Notes under the pieces: generated by a model
The model's database searches: none
What the model saw: only the letters and a program-made list of their open reading frames with translations
What the model was told of the DNA's origin: nothing
Assembly: GCA_020975725.1 (NCBI GenBank)
Contig: QXJR01000008.1
Span: 434,001 to 498,000 of the forward strand
From: Picocystis sp. L7
Lineage: Eukaryota > Chlorophyta > Picocystophyceae > Picocystales > Picocystaceae
DNA: 64,000 nucleotides
Direction of reading: 5' to 3'
Shown here: one piece after another, positions 37,515 to 49,300 of the stretch
How positions within the stretch are numbered: position 1 is the stretch's first letter
How the letters are laid out: each line of letters starts with the position of its first letter
Program-made: the position numbers and the translations under genes

Positions 37515-40500
37515 ATGGGGGAGGAAAGGGAGCAGGAAGAGGACCAGGCCGAGTCCAGCAGTCCCAACCGTGCGCAAGTATGGCTCCGACGCATGGCCAA
37601 AGGGCCGTGGACGAAAGATGGACGCAGGAAACGTCGACAAGGGTCCATGGAAGACGAAAGGCTAGCTCGGCTCAGGACCAGCGTGGATCCGCTCCAAAGA
37701 GCAGCCACCGTCGCGAGAGAAACCTCCCAGATCATGCAGGACAAAAACAAACCGCTGCCGGGGGTGCCCGAGTACCTGGCCGAAGTAGAAACCGAGCGAA
37801 GGAAGGTCAGAGTGGGAGAGGGAGAGAGACGCATTCACGTGGGAACGTTTCAACCGGAAGAAGGCTACTGCTCCAACCGCGTGGTGACGGCCAAGTACAA
37901 TCTCATCACTTTTTTTCCACGCTTCCTGTTCGAAATGTTCACGAGAGCAGCATACCTCTACTTTCTTATACAGGCAGTGCTTTCATGGATCTCTGTGATT
38001 TCTCCCTTCAGTGGGGTTGGGTCAACATTTGCGCTGGTATTTGTGCTCCTTGTTGCAGCAATCAAGGCGGTGGTAGAAGATAGCAAGAGGCACGAGGAGG
38101 ATCGCACCCTCAACAACAGCGTAGCTCACGTGGTAGGCGAAGCCGGGAAGGTCACAGACAAAAAATGGGAGGATGTGAAGGTGGGAGAAATCTTGCAGGT
38201 TCATGACGAGGAGAGTTTCCCGGCAGATCTATTATGCATCTACTCTGACCTTCCGGACGATGTCTGTTTCATCAAAACAGCCAATTTAGATGGGGAGACC
38301 AACTTGAAAATCCGGCGACCGGCACGATTTGCTGTTGACATGATCCAACGTCCAGAAGATCTTCTTTGCCTCAAAGCTGAACTTGTTTGTGAAGCACCCA
38401 ATGCTAATTTGCACGTCTTCCATGGCATACTCCAAGGAGAATCCCAGCAGGAACTCGCAAGCAGTACTTTGCCTATCACCATGAATGAAGTACTTTTGCG
38501 AGGTTGTACTCTAAAGAATTCTAGATTCATCTATGGAGTGGTTATCTACACAGGGGGAGATTCAAGAATCATGCGGAACCAGGCGATTACGCCCACGAAA
38601 GTGGGTGTGTTTGACAAGTTTCTAAATGTGCAGATCGTGATTCTCTTGGTTGTACAGTTCATTTTGTGTCTTGCATGTTCAATCACAAGCTACATATGGT
38701 CGCAGGAAGAAGGTTTGAATAACTACTACCTTGCACTTGATACATTTGTGCAGGGAAACTTCGAGAATGGTTTCGTGTACATAGTTGTCTTCTTTTTCAC
38801 TTTCTGGATTTTATTTTCGTACCTTGTACCCATCAGTCTGTTTGTCTCGATGGAGATAGTGAAGTTTTGGCAAGGCTTGTACATTCTAATGGATGAAGAA
38901 ATGAAAGACTTTGATACAGGGGAGCCGGCAAAGGCACGTAACTCTGCCTTGAATGAGGACCTAGGGCAGGTGGAGTACATCTTTAGTGACAAAACTGGAA
39001 CCCTAACCACCAATGACATGAGGCTGAGGGAAATCTCTATTAGAACAGACTCTTACGGTCACAAAGAATTCCAGCTGGAGAAGTTCTGTGGGAACAAGAG
39101 GGAGAATATGGGGATGCCAGCGCTGGAAGCTTTCGACGAGAGGCTGCATGCAAGATTGTATTCTACGTTAAAGAACATCGGTGATGCTGAAGCACCTGCG
39201 AAACTTCCTGACAATGATGATATATTTGAGTTCTTCATTTGCATTTGCTTGTGCCACGGTCTAATCGTGGAGCAGGATCCCAGCAACCCAGAAGTGGGTA
39301 TCTACCAAGGTGCATCCCCGGATGAAGTTGCATTGGTACAGGCGGCTCGTGACATTGGTTTCGAATTTGTGCAAAGAAGCTCTTCTTCGGTTACCCTCTC
39401 CCTCCACGGAGCGCTACACACCTTTGAAGTCCTGTCAATGCTTGATTTTAGTAGTGAGAGGCAACGCATGTCTGTCATTATCAGGTGGCCAGATGGCAAG
39501 GTAAAATTGTACTGTAAGGGATCGGATGCCATTATGCTGGGTCTGCTCTCTACAGACGAAGAGCCACTGCTTCCCACAATAGATCATCAGCTCTTGCATT
39601 ACTCCACAGCTGGTCTGAGAACACTAGTCTTTGGATACAGGGAGATGGACTTGGAGGAGTGGGAGGAGTGGGATGACTGGTACCAAAACGCTGCACTGGA
39701 AGGCGACTTTGAAGCCAGGGATAAGGAAATGACTGAATGTGCGAAGATGCTTGAGCAAGACCTACACTTCCTTGGAGTGAGCGCCATTGAGGACAAGCTT
39801 CAGGATGGAGTTCCTGAGGCTATCGAGTGCCTAAAACAGGCAGGCATGAAAGTATGGATGATTACAGGAGACAAGAAAGAAACAGCCATCAACATTGCCA
39901 TTTCCTGTAGGTTGATTCAAGACAGGGAGAAACTGCTCATGTGCCTTGCAGACCGCAAGGAACTTACAGAAGAAGTTCTTGGCAGTCTTCTCAAAAGGCG
40001 GGCATCGGACGCATCTGGCAGAGACTTTGCTGGAATACGGCAAGAACTTTTGGTTGATGGGAAGACTCTTACGTTTATAATTGGTGATAGAGCTCTTGAG
40101 ATGACCTTGGCTAGAATAGCAGATGGATGCAATGGGGTCGTTGTTTGCAGGTCTTCTCCCAAACAAAAGGCAGCCATTGTGCACATCATGTCAGAGTATC
40201 GGCAGCAGATGGCTGCAGAAGGTTCCAGGACAAGAATTCAGGCATATTGGAGGAAACTTTTCTGCCGTCTTAACACTCTCTCGCTGGCCATCGGGGATGG
40301 GGCAAATGACGTTGCCATGCTTCAGGCTGCTAACATTGGCGTGGGCATTGCTGGGAAAGAAGGACGGCAAGCAGTAAACAATGCAGATTATGCCTTTACG
40401 CAGTTTCGTTTCTTGGTGAGGCTCCTGCTGGTGCATGGACAGCTGTCACAGTACAGAATCGCTCGGTTGATCAAATATTCTTTTTACAAAAACGTAGCCT

Positions 40501-41333
40501 TTGGCTGCACCTTATTCATCGCTCAGTTTTTCAGCGGTTTCTCGGGACAGGCCCTGATTGATTCAATATCTGCCGCTTTTTACAATGTTGTGTTCACAGC
40601 TGTTCCTGTCTTGCTTTTTGCAGTGCTGGATATGCCACTCACATTTGAAACCCTCATGCACTGTCCGCAGATATATAATAGGATAAAATCTCTGAGCACC
40701 TTTACCTTTTGGAAGTCTATTTTGGACGGGGTACTGCACGGTGGCGTGGACTTCCTGATTCCGTACTACGGTCTTCGGAACCTGGGGGTCGGTCGGAACT
40801 CCCTCAATGGCCTCTATGCTGTTGGTCGCACGTCTTTTGTTGCTCTGACGGGCTCTGTAAACCTGGAGATTGCTTTAGTGGCCAGGCACTGGACGTGGCT
40901 TTTTGGAATATTCACGGTTCTGAGTTTTGTGCTGGTATTCCCCTTCTTTGTCATCCTGGAAGGCCTTTACCGTGCATTTGATATTCCCGATCCTGCACAG
41001 TGGGGCGTGACACAAAGACTGTATGCGTCTCCGGCCTTTTGGCTCCTTGTGTGCGTAAGCATTTCAGTGACGTTTGGTCACCGTTTTTGCTGGTTATCGA
41101 CCAAACGCATCTTTTTCCCTGGAGATCAGACCAAGCTGGCTGTGATGGAACAAGCAGGAGTTTTGGACAAGACGGCAGTATCCAGAAGGCTAAGCACACT
41201 CAGTCCTCGAAATGGGCATGAAAGTATTGATTCAGCTAGCATCGACGAGGCAACTCGGTCAGTAGGGGACAACTTGGTAGAATTGAGCAGGAGCCTGCCA
41301 CACAAGATTGCACACGATCAAAATGTAGTGTGA
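37515..41333 (+). CDS. P4-type ATPase, aminophospholipid flippase (ALA/DRS2 type)
   Basis: About 1272 residues; an in-frame ATG at 37398 would add 39 residues. It moves phospholipids from the exoplasmic to the cytosolic leaflet, normally with a CDC50 beta subunit. Landmarks in order: YCSNRVVTAKYNLITFFPRF before TM1, the actuator motif TANLDGETNLK (DGET), PISLF in TM4, the phosphorylation site IFSDKTGTLTTND, KGSDAIML, the hinge WMITGDKKETAINIA, and IGDGANDVAMLQAANIGVGI. Ten membrane segments fit. PISLFVSMEIVKFWQ and the DGET loop are P4-specific. The C-terminal tail is short and Ser-rich. No intron is needed. It is tail-to-tail with GlnRS (125 bp). Confidence 0.95.
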   Translation: MGEEREQEEDQAESSSPNRAQVWLRRMAKGPWTKDGRRKRRQGSMEDERLARLRTSVDPLQRAATVARETSQIMQDKNKPLPGVPEYLAEVETERRKVRVGEGERRIHVGTFQPEEGYCSNRVVTAKYNLITFFPRFLFEMFTRAAYLYFLIQAVLSWISVISPFSGVGSTFALVFVLLVAAIKAVVEDSKRHEEDRTLNNSVAHVVGEAGKVTDKKWEDVKVGEILQVHDEESFPADLLCIYSDLPDDVCFIKTANLDGETNLKIRRPARFAVDMIQRPEDLLCLKAELVCEAPNANLHVFHGILQGESQQELASSTLPITMNEVLLRGCTLKNSRFIYGVVIYTGGDSRIMRNQAITPTKVGVFDKFLNVQIVILLVVQFILCLACSITSYIWSQEEGLNNYYLALDTFVQGNFENGFVYIVVFFFTFWILFSYLVPISLFVSMEIVKFWQGLYILMDEEMKDFDTGEPAKARNSALNEDLGQVEYIFSDKTGTLTTNDMRLREISIRTDSYGHKEFQLEKFCGNKRENMGMPALEAFDERLHARLYSTLKNIGDAEAPAKLPDNDDIFEFFICICLCHGLIVEQDPSNPEVGIYQGASPDEVALVQAARDIGFEFVQRSSSSVTLSLHGALHTFEVLSMLDFSSERQRMSVIIRWPDGKVKLYCKGSDAIMLGLLSTDEEPLLPTIDHQLLHYSTAGLRTLVFGYREMDLEEWEEWDDWYQNAALEGDFEARDKEMTECAKMLEQDLHFLGVSAIEDKLQDGVPEAIECLKQAGMKVWMITGDKKETAINIAISCRLIQDREKLLMCLADRKELTEEVLGSLLKRRASDASGRDFAGIRQELLVDGKTLTFIIGDRALEMTLARIADGCNGVVVCRSSPKQKAAIVHIMSEYRQQMAAEGSRTRIQAYWRKLFCRLNTLSLAIGDGANDVAMLQAANIGVGIAGKEGRQAVNNADYAFTQFRFLVRLLLVHGQLSQYRIARLIKYSFYKNVAFGCTLFIAQFFSGFSGQALIDSISAAFYNVVFTAVPVLLFAVLDMPLTFETLMHCPQIYNRIKSLSTFTFWKSILDGVLHGGVDFLIPYYGLRNLGVGRNSLNGLYAVGRTSFVALTGSVNLEIALVARHWTWLFGIFTVLSFVLVFPFFVILEGLYRAFDIPDPAQWGVTQRLYASPAFWLLVCVSISVTFGHRFCWLSTKRIFFPGDQTKLAVMEQAGVLDKTAVSRRLSTLSPRNGHESIDSASIDEATRSVGDNLVELSRSLPHKIAHDQNVV

Positions 41334-41458
41334 TGTTATTTCCGTGGGACAATGGGGTGAAAACTCGTGATGGCATGTTGACAGTTTGAGACCAGAAGGT
41401 TCGAAAAGATTGGCTACCCAAGTATTACAGCTTCGCTTGTTTTGTTTGGAGTGCTGGT

Positions 41459-43996
41459 TCATCGTGACTTTAATCCTTTCACCTCACGCGACTCTCTCAG
41501 GGTAACAACGCGGTTCATCACCAGCGAACCATCCTTGCTGTGTGCATCCATGAAAAAGTATCCAACACGTTCAAACTGGAAATTGACTCCACGTGCGTCC
41601 GCAAGACTACGCATCAGTGGTTCGTTTGTCATGCACCCTTCCACCTTTCTACGAGATTCTGGGTTGAGGTCCTCGACCCAATCCCCCTTCTCTCCAGGCA
41701 CTTCTGCCAAGAACAATGGTTCGTAGAGATAAGCATCAAACATCTGAGGCTTTTGACCAGGTGATGGCTCCGCCACCCAATGAATCACTCCCTTGGGGGG
41801 CTTCGGCGGCTTCTCTGGGTTGTAGCTGCAAACCACTTCTTTAATCCTACCATCGCTGTCCTTTACAATGCTTCTGCAGGTAATCACATAGGCGTAACGC
41901 AGCATTACACTCTTCCCAGGTGCTAGGCCATAGTAGCCCTTTGAATCCTCTTCTCGGATGTCTGCAGCCTCGATATACAGAGTTTTCGAAAGAGGGAGGT
42001 TGTACACGTCGCCAGATTCACCAGGCATCCGCCGAGCTGTGACCTCCTCCACGACATTGTCAGGAAAGTTTTCTAACACAATTTTGACTGGCTCCAGAAC
42101 TGCCATGGCACGCTGTGCACATTCGTTGAGGTCAGCTCTCACGTGGTGCTCCAATCTATGCAGATGAACCATGTTGTCATTCCTCGTAACACCAAGTTCG
42201 GCGCAGAAATTGTTGATGGCTTGCGGTCTTACTCCACGTCTACGCAGGCCGGCAAGCGTTAGCAAACGAGGATCGTCCCATCCATCCACATAACCCTCCT
42301 TGACCAATGTCTGCAACTTTCTCTTGGAGAGAACATTGTGCGTTATATTTAAGCGAGCATACTCCCAAACGTATGGTTTGTAGACTCCAATAGCATCCAG
42401 TAACCAGTAATACGAAGCACGCCGTGTTTCAAATTCCAACGTGCACAGTGAATGAGTGATATCTTCAAGGGCATCAACAATGCAGTGTGTGTAATCGTAA
42501 GATGGATATATGCACCATTTATCCCCAATATGAGGGTGTGGGACAAATTTTACGCGGTAGGCAATGAGGTCGAACATATTGAAGTTCTCGTTTCTAGGGT
42601 CCATCTTCAGGCGCAAAGTCGCTTCCCCTTCGCACATCATCCCTCTCCTCATGTCTTCAAAGAGCTTGAGGGACTCTTCAACTGGTCTGTCTCGCCATGG
42701 ACTACCCAGCTTCTGTTCGCGATAAGACTTGATCTCGTCTGCTTTCTGATGGCATACGTATGCCTTATCCTTCTTGATCAACTGCACCGCAAAGGCATGA
42801 AGCTGCTCAAAGTAATCACTAGAGTACGTGACTTTCCAAGGTCTCCAGCCCAACCAACTGACAATATCTTCAATGTGATCGATGAACTCCAGTTTTTCAG
42901 CTTCTGGATTGGTGTCATCAAAGCGGAGGTAACACGCCCCTTCTCGGTCTTCTGCCATTCCAAAATCAACAAAGCATGCTTTGGCGTGTCCTATGTGGAG
43001 GTATCCATTAGGCTCAGGTGGAAACCTCGTTTGAACCCTTCCTCCGGTACGCTTTAAGTGGGCCTCAAGTTCTTCCCTTGTATTTGCTATGTGCATGACT
43101 TCGCCCCAGCTCAGGTGCACCTCCGTGTGCACATAGTTGTTCTCTTCGGGACTTGGGAAGTGTGCATATGGATTCTTGGCCTGGGGCACCTCCATGTCCT
43201 GCTTGGATTCTTTCGCAGCAGGTTTCTCCCGCTTGACCTTGCTTTTCTTTTGTTCCTGTGCCTGTTTTTCGTCCTCCTCCGTCTTCGGACCGATCAGGTT
43301 GCGGATCTGTCTGTCTAGTTCCTGCTTCATTGATTTTCCATCAGCCCACTTCAGCCTACTCCTTAGCTTTCCAAGCAGGGGTCCAGGATTAAACATGTAC
43401 CTCTCTTGCGTGATCTCTTCTTTATGCTCAAGAACGAGTTCACTTGCGCATTGCTCGACGTCTTGCGCTGTCACCACTACTCCTACGCCTGCCGCCTCCT
43501 CCAGACCAGGGGTATCCAGCTCTCCGCTTCCCACTTTTTTCAGGAACTCGTGTGCGCCATCCAGCTGTTCGTTCCTCTGAACATTTCATATCGATTCACG
43601 TCTGTCAGCGACGGCATTGATAGGCGTTGTTCGTGTTTGGTGCGTCCCGCTCACCTTGACTTTTCCCTGAGCCACATATTGCGCGAGTACTTTCCGATGG
43701 CGATTGGCGTTGGTGGGAAACTTGGTCGCCATGTAATACAGCAGATTTCCCACCGATCTTTCGCATCCTTCGGCCACTTCGGCTTCTTGGATGCAATCTT
43801 CCAGGACTCGTCCCACTTTGGCGTTGCTGGCCACGTTCCTGCGTGCGTCCAGGCGTCAGTGCGCGGCTCCTTCGATCCAGGACCGTCTCGTCTTCGCCTG
43901 TTTTGGTTGCAACACGCACTTGGCCGTCTTGGGTTCGATCCCGACCTTCGTGAAGATCCTTTCGCGCCGTGCTGCGTCTTCCATCGCGTCGGTCAT
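41459..43996 (-). CDS. GLNS: Glutaminyl-tRNA synthetase (cytosolic, class I), two introns
   Basis: Exons 43996-43920, 43838-43655 and 43576-41459 give 792 residues, the usual size of eukaryotic GlnRS with its N-terminal domain. The 81-nt (GTGCGT...CGCAG) and 78-nt (GTGAGC...TTCAG) introns were placed because splicing restores the N-terminal domain without gaps: KVGIEPKTAKNVASNAKVGR, then VAEGCERSVGNLLYYMATKFP cut as in the family, then QGKVKRNEQLDGAHEFLKK. The catalytic core has FPPEPNGYLHIGHAKA (HIGH, ~282), FDDTNPEAEKLEFI, and VLSKRKL for KMSKS, followed by the anticodon-binding beta barrels. It charges tRNA-Gln in the cytosol. The first exon is only 77 nt. Confidence 0.94.
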
Positions 43997-45260
43997 TCGC
44001 GAACTTCTCAATTTGGGTTTCGATCGTGGGATCGGATCCAAAGGTCCCTCCAGTCGGGTTCCTCCCCTTTCGGACACCGGATCGAACCCGGACAGACCTG
44101 GGTGAAATCCCCTTCTGCAAGGGGAGGATCGGACGTCGAAAGGGGGAAAGACCGATGGGATCCCCTGGACCCGTCTCGCTGGGGCGAGAGGTGGAGGCAC
44201 GTGATCGGATCCACCAATGAGAAGGGAGGAAGAGAGACACACCGGCACATGGACTGGAAGGTGGTGGACACAGATGGAAACGAAACAGACGAAAAGGGTC
44301 GATGGGAAGGCCTAGGTGCCTCAAGGGGTGGGCGTGGGAAATGCAAAACCAAGCCAACCAAGACCGGAGGTCCGTCGGGCCAAGAGAGAGAGAGAGAGAG
44401 AACTGCACCGTTGTGTCATGGCCAATGCTGCAGTAAACAATGCCCAAGGGATGATCTCAACTTGTACTCGTAGTAAGCGAAAGGACGCTATCATTGGGAA
44501 GAGAAGACGTGATACTGTGTGAGCGCTGCCCGTCGCCGTTCTCCATGTATGCGGGACGAACGTCAGATAGGGTCCGGTGCCTTCCGAGCCCACAAACGCA
44601 TTCTTGCTAGTACGCACTTGCAATGAACTAGACAACAAAGTGCCTCCTCATGGCCCGTGGACATGGATTGGATGATAGCACATGCCTCTTCGCGACTTGG
44701 AATCAGAGCCGCCGTAGAGGAAGCATCGCTTCGCTCTCCCACAAGAGAAACGGGGGTCAGGCATCAATCCCACCAGGTGAAGGTGCGGCTCATTGCCTGC
44801 GGCGTCAGCTGGTAGCAAGCACATCTACAAAGTGAAGTTAAAGAGACACAGAATTCCTCAACCTTACTTGCCAATCAAAATAGGCACAGGTTCCATGCCA
44901 GACAGCGCACGGGAGGTCGTTCGCGTCAAACAAGGGTCGCAGGACACACAATTTCGACAAAAAATCCTTTGGCTGTCTCCGGAAAATAACACCTCTGCTT
45001 ACTGGCTATGACACAAGTTTGTGACTGTGGCTTTCTTGCCTGGTTGTGAAATGAGGAATGGGTATTGCGGACGTAAACAAAGCATGGTTTCCACAATCTA
45101 GGCACCTACCCGTGAATGAGTGGAAACGATACAAACAATGCATCAACCAGTGCAGAGGTTTGATAAAAAATTGCCTGTGTCCTAGGGCAATGCTGAAGAC
45201 TCGGCAGCATGTTTTCTGACGAAGCACGATGTGGTGGGCTGCAATCCTACCGCGTGTGTA
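43997..45260. other. Gene-poor stretch upstream of GlnRS
   Basis: This 1.26-kb region is upstream of GlnRS and downstream of the isomerase-like gene (both minus). Near 44079-44091 is GGATCGAACCCGG, related to the recurrent promoter motif. A (GA)n run sits at about 44384-44402. Plus-strand frames at 44418-44520 and 44793-45011 are open and one ends near a GTAAGC donor-like site, but no protein family is recognised and no gene is called. Confidence 0.4.
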
Positions 45261-46139
45261 TCAGAAATCCCCCAATATGTTCTTCTGCACAGACTTGTCC
45301 ACATTCTTCAGGTAAGGTACCAGTTCCCTCACTTCGTTGCCTTGCACTGCATATGCTGTATCAATACAGTCTAGCAGAAGTCCGTGCCCCAGCACACCTG
45401 GTACTCCCTCGATCATCTCTGCTAGCTCGAACGGGGTGCATTGGATGCATTCTTCAAAACATACGTCCACCACGGTGTAGCCTGCTTCGTTCACGTACGG
45501 ATGCGGCCCTCCTCTCGGATCGGACGTTCCCTTGGACGGATGCCTCCGTATCTCTGCGATTCCCAAGAAGAGGTCGTCCAGCTCCTCGGCCACGTCTTCC
45601 CAATTCTGCAGTGGGATGACCACGGGCACGTTTCCTCCGAGCCTTTCAACGACGTGTTCCGCTTCCACCAGCACTACGTGTTTCTTGGACGCCATGGCAA
45701 CGCTTTTTTCCCCGAGGATATCCACGTGAATCTCGCCATGAAACCTCCCACAGATGGCGGGCAGGCTACCTTCCACTTGGTCGATTTCGTCCACCATGGC
45801 AAAGGAGACGTCTGGTGGCGGATGATCGACGGCTTTTCCGACCCTCAGTCCGTGGAAGGCAGCTTCAGCTGCGGCTCTGGCCGAGGTCGGGATCACGACG
45901 ACGTTCCCTTCCGTTTCTTCTGCGATGCACTGCACGAGCGCAGCTGGGAGGTTCCCTTGTCCCAACCCGAGCACTTGGGTGGTTTTTCCATCGCCAAGGT
46001 ACTTCTTCGCCACCTGTTTCGTCCACGTGGAACCTCGTCCCTCCGCCTTTCCCGCCTCGCACCTCGTCCTCGCACTTCTGCACCTTCCCAACGTCCACTT
46101 CATCGCGTTCCACCCGTGCACGCCTCTGCACGTCGCCAT
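45261..46139 (-). CDS. Divergent ribose-5-phosphate isomerase A homologue (plant RPI4-like)
   Basis: 292 residues from the ATG at 46139. The fold order matches RpiA: QVLGLGQGNLPAALVQCI where active RpiA has GLGTGST, VVVIPTSARAAAEAA, FAMVDEIDQVE at the DGADEVD position, and GEKSVAMASKKHVVLVEAEH at the REKIVA...K.D.SK position, then VPVVIPLQNWE. Compared with active enzymes, the TGST phosphate loop is changed, the first Asp of DGAD is replaced, and the KGGGG loop with the catalytic Lys is absent; the second Asp and the Glu of REK remain. Plant plastid 'RPI4' proteins show the same kind of drift. It is likely not an ordinary isomerase. The N-terminal ~45 residues may be a plastid leader. Confidence 0.75.
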   Translation of the reverse strand: MATCRGVHGWNAMKWTLGRCRSARTRCEAGKAEGRGSTWTKQVAKKYLGDGKTTQVLGLGQGNLPAALVQCIAEETEGNVVVIPTSARAAAEAAFHGLRVGKAVDHPPPDVSFAMVDEIDQVEGSLPAICGRFHGEIHVDILGEKSVAMASKKHVVLVEAEHVVERLGGNVPVVIPLQNWEDVAEELDDLFLGIAEIRRHPSKGTSDPRGGPHPYVNEAGYTVVDVCFEECIQCTPFELAEMIEGVPGVLGHGLLLDCIDTAYAVQGNEVRELVPYLKNVDKSVQKNILGDF

Positions 46140-46372
46140 GCCGGCTTCACCCCGGTTCCTTTCCCCTTTCTTCCCTTTCGAACGGTCGGGTTCGAACCCG
46201 ACCGATCGACCCGACCGTCCCGGGGGGCTGGGACCCCACCCTGGATCCTCCCCTCGTTTCGGCCTCGTCCGAGGCCCCCGTCCGAGGGGAGGTTTCCTTG
46301 GATTCCGATCTTTCCCCCCGGGAGCGTGCTTTCGGAAAGCACGACGAAAAAGACGTGTGGAAAAGACACACG
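46140..46372. promoter_or_regulatory. Divergent promoter region with 22-bp TTCGAA palindrome
   Basis: This region lies between the isomerase-like and paladin-like genes. A perfect 22-bp palindrome spans 46183-46204 (left arm CGGTCGGGTTC). It is followed within 10 bp by a further half-site (CGACCCGACCG, 46207-46217). A GGGG/CCCC inverted pair lies at 46221-46240. This is the longest example of the recurrent motif in the window. Confidence 0.6.
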
Positions 46373-49300
46373 ATGCTGGCGAGCGACGACGAAGACCTCT
46401 TCGGAGGCGTCATGGTGAGGGAACGTGGACCTGAACGAAAAAAGGAGGTCGAGAAGGAAGGCAACGGATCGGAACTGACCCGAAAGACGTGGGAACGCGT
46501 AGCTGCCGCCCGCAACCCAAGGAAGGAGGCGGACCAAAGGGGATGGGAATGCAGGAGGATTGGAACCTGATCACGTGGTCAACGGAAGGACGGGTGATGT
46601 GCTGGGAAAGAACACCATCATGAAATCGGACCATTTCCCAGGATGTCAGAACAAACTGCTCGTGCCCGCCATCGAAGGATCGCCGAACTTCCGAAAAGTG
46701 GATGGACTGCCAGTCTATGGCGTGGCCATCCCTACGCTCGATGGACTCAAAAGGCTGCTGCGGTACCTCGGTGCGGACAAAGGAAAAAGGATCGTGTGGC
46801 ACAACCTCAGGGAAGAACCAGTGCTATACATCAATGGCAGGCCGTTCGTGCTGCGCGAAGCCGATCGACCTTTCTCCAATATCGAATACACCGGAATCAA
46901 TCGAGAAAGAGTGGAAGGAATGGAAGAACGGCTCAAGTCGGACGTGCTAGCAGAAGCATACTACTACGGAGGATCGTTCCTGCTGGCAGACGAGACCAGC
47001 GACGGACGTGTTGTGGATGTGTGGGAGACCATCGAGGAAGGGGGCGTCCTCACCTCCAAGGAAGTGTACCAACACTGTGCCGTGGAAGGGCTGCGAGTGG
47101 ACTATCTGAGGGTGCCGATTACGGATGAGAAAGCACCGGTGGAAAGAGACATCGATACTCTCACTCGGAGGGCTTCGCAATTCAGCAACGACTCTTGCTT
47201 TGTTTTTAACTGTCAGATGGGAAGGGGGCGGACCACGACCGGGATGGTGATTGCATGCCTGGTGCAAGCACGGGAGATGAGAGATGCAGGGATGGTCCTT
47301 CCCTTTCATGCCACATCTGTTGCTGAAGTTCGCACGGAAATGGAAGCATTAAAGGCAGGGGAATTCGGTGTTGTGAGGAGCCTTCTACGCGTGCTGGACA
47401 GCGGGAATGAAGGGAAGCTGATGTTGGATGCCGTGATTGATGCGTGCGATGCAATGCAAAACTTGAGAGAGTCAATTTTAAATTATAGATCCTCCATATT
47501 GACTGCCAGAGGCGAGGACAGACGCAATCTGGCACTTGGACGTACTTTGGAGTACTTGCAGAGGTATTACGTGTTGGTTGCCTTTTCTTCGTACGTGCTC
47601 AGTTCTCAATACAAGAAGCTCTCCTTTGAGGAGTGGATGCAGTCGAGACCCGAGCTGTACTCGGTTCTACAGCGTATGCTTCGAAGAAATCCTAGTGCTG
47701 CACTGTCTCTGCATGAAGTTTCGACAACAACTGTTGAGCAGTCTTCACCAGATATGGGTCACGAGATGATGGAAGATGGGATGGATGGAACAGACACTGC
47801 CCGCACTGGAGCGGTCCTTGGTCCCGGGACCATTCTCAAAGAAGATCACTTTCCAGGCTGCCAAACTTGGAGGCTGGAGCAGCACATTGCTGGTGCACCG
47901 AACTTTAGGCACATACAAGTGGCAGATGCAACTATTTGCGGTGTGGGTATACCCAGCTTGGAAGGTGCAAGATCTGTCCTCCGTTCCATTGGTATAATTC
48001 CCGTTGAGAAACATGAGAACATCGCAGTTGTGACTGATGGCCCAGCTGAGCAAGGAAATGGGAAAGAGAAGGCGATTTGGCATAACATGCGTGAAGAACC
48101 AGTTGTTTACATAAAGGGCGGGCCGTATGTGTTGCGCGAAGAGTCACGCCCCTTCAAAAACCTCCAAGAGTATAGTGGTATAGAAGTAGGGCGTTTGGAA
48201 AGAATGGAAGAAAGACTGAAAGCAGATGTTTTGAGTGAAGCCCAGCGCAGAGGGGGGTTCGTGAGCGTGGAACGGGAGCTTGAAGGCGGTGAATTGCAGA
48301 CCATCCCCATCAGTGTGAAGCCTGAAGATGTGCTCACCGCCAAGGAAGTATTCGGCCAGCTTGCGGTGGAGGGGTTTCCTGTAGACTACATCAGGATACC
48401 TGTGACCGACGGTCATCCGCCAAAGCCCAAAGACTTCGACGCACTTCTCATGGGGGTGTCGCTTACTGATCCCAGCACAGCACTGATATTTAGTTGTCAA
48501 ATGGGTTATGGACGAACTACAACTGGCATGGTGATTGGATCCCTGTTGAAGTTAAGGCAAAAAGGGATGCTTGCTCAGAATCTACGGGATGTCCAACGCC
48601 AAGGAGAGGAAACCGTATCGCGGAAGAAAAAGCTCAGGCACACAGTTGCCAGAACGCCAGAAATAAAAAACAACATGGTCCTGGACGAGGAAAGCTCCTC
48701 AGACCACTATATGTCCGATGACAGTGATGCAGCTGAGACGTCAGACAAAGAGAACGTGCGTGAGCTGGTCGCCCTCCGCAATGGTGATTATGCTGCCATA
48801 CGACGTCTCGTTCGATTATTTGTTGCTGGTCTGAAGATGAAGGAAGTGGTGGATGCTGTCATCAATCATTGTGCCGCTATCACCAACTTGAGGGAGGCCA
48901 TTCTGGCCTATCGCAGACCGCGCCGGCACTGGGGGCCTTCATGGACGAGTCCTTCAGCCGCTGCTGCGGCTGTGGCTAAAAAAGATCATAGAAGCAGTTC
49001 TACTCCCTCCAGGCAAGTTGCACGAGAAGCCGAGGACGAATTTCGCCGGGCAGCAGCGTTCACGAGAGGTACCTTGGCCCTCCAGCGCTATGCTCTCATC
49101 ATAGCGTTTGCTGCATTCTTGGACTCTTCTTCTTACGCCGGTGGCGTCGGTTCGTTCAAGACATGGATCCACGAGCGCCCTGAGATCAGAGAAGTGATGC
49201 GCTCTATTCACAAGCAGCCTGCAGCTGCCCTGGCAGCTCCACCAAAGGCAGGGCTTGCCTTGTCGCTACCACCTTCAAGACGGAGGCGACAGGATGCTTC

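Noticed and set aside
44418-45011. Spliced small gene starting MANAAVNNAQG with a GTAAGC donor-like site
   Set aside because: No exon combination gave a recognisable protein; left as an open question.
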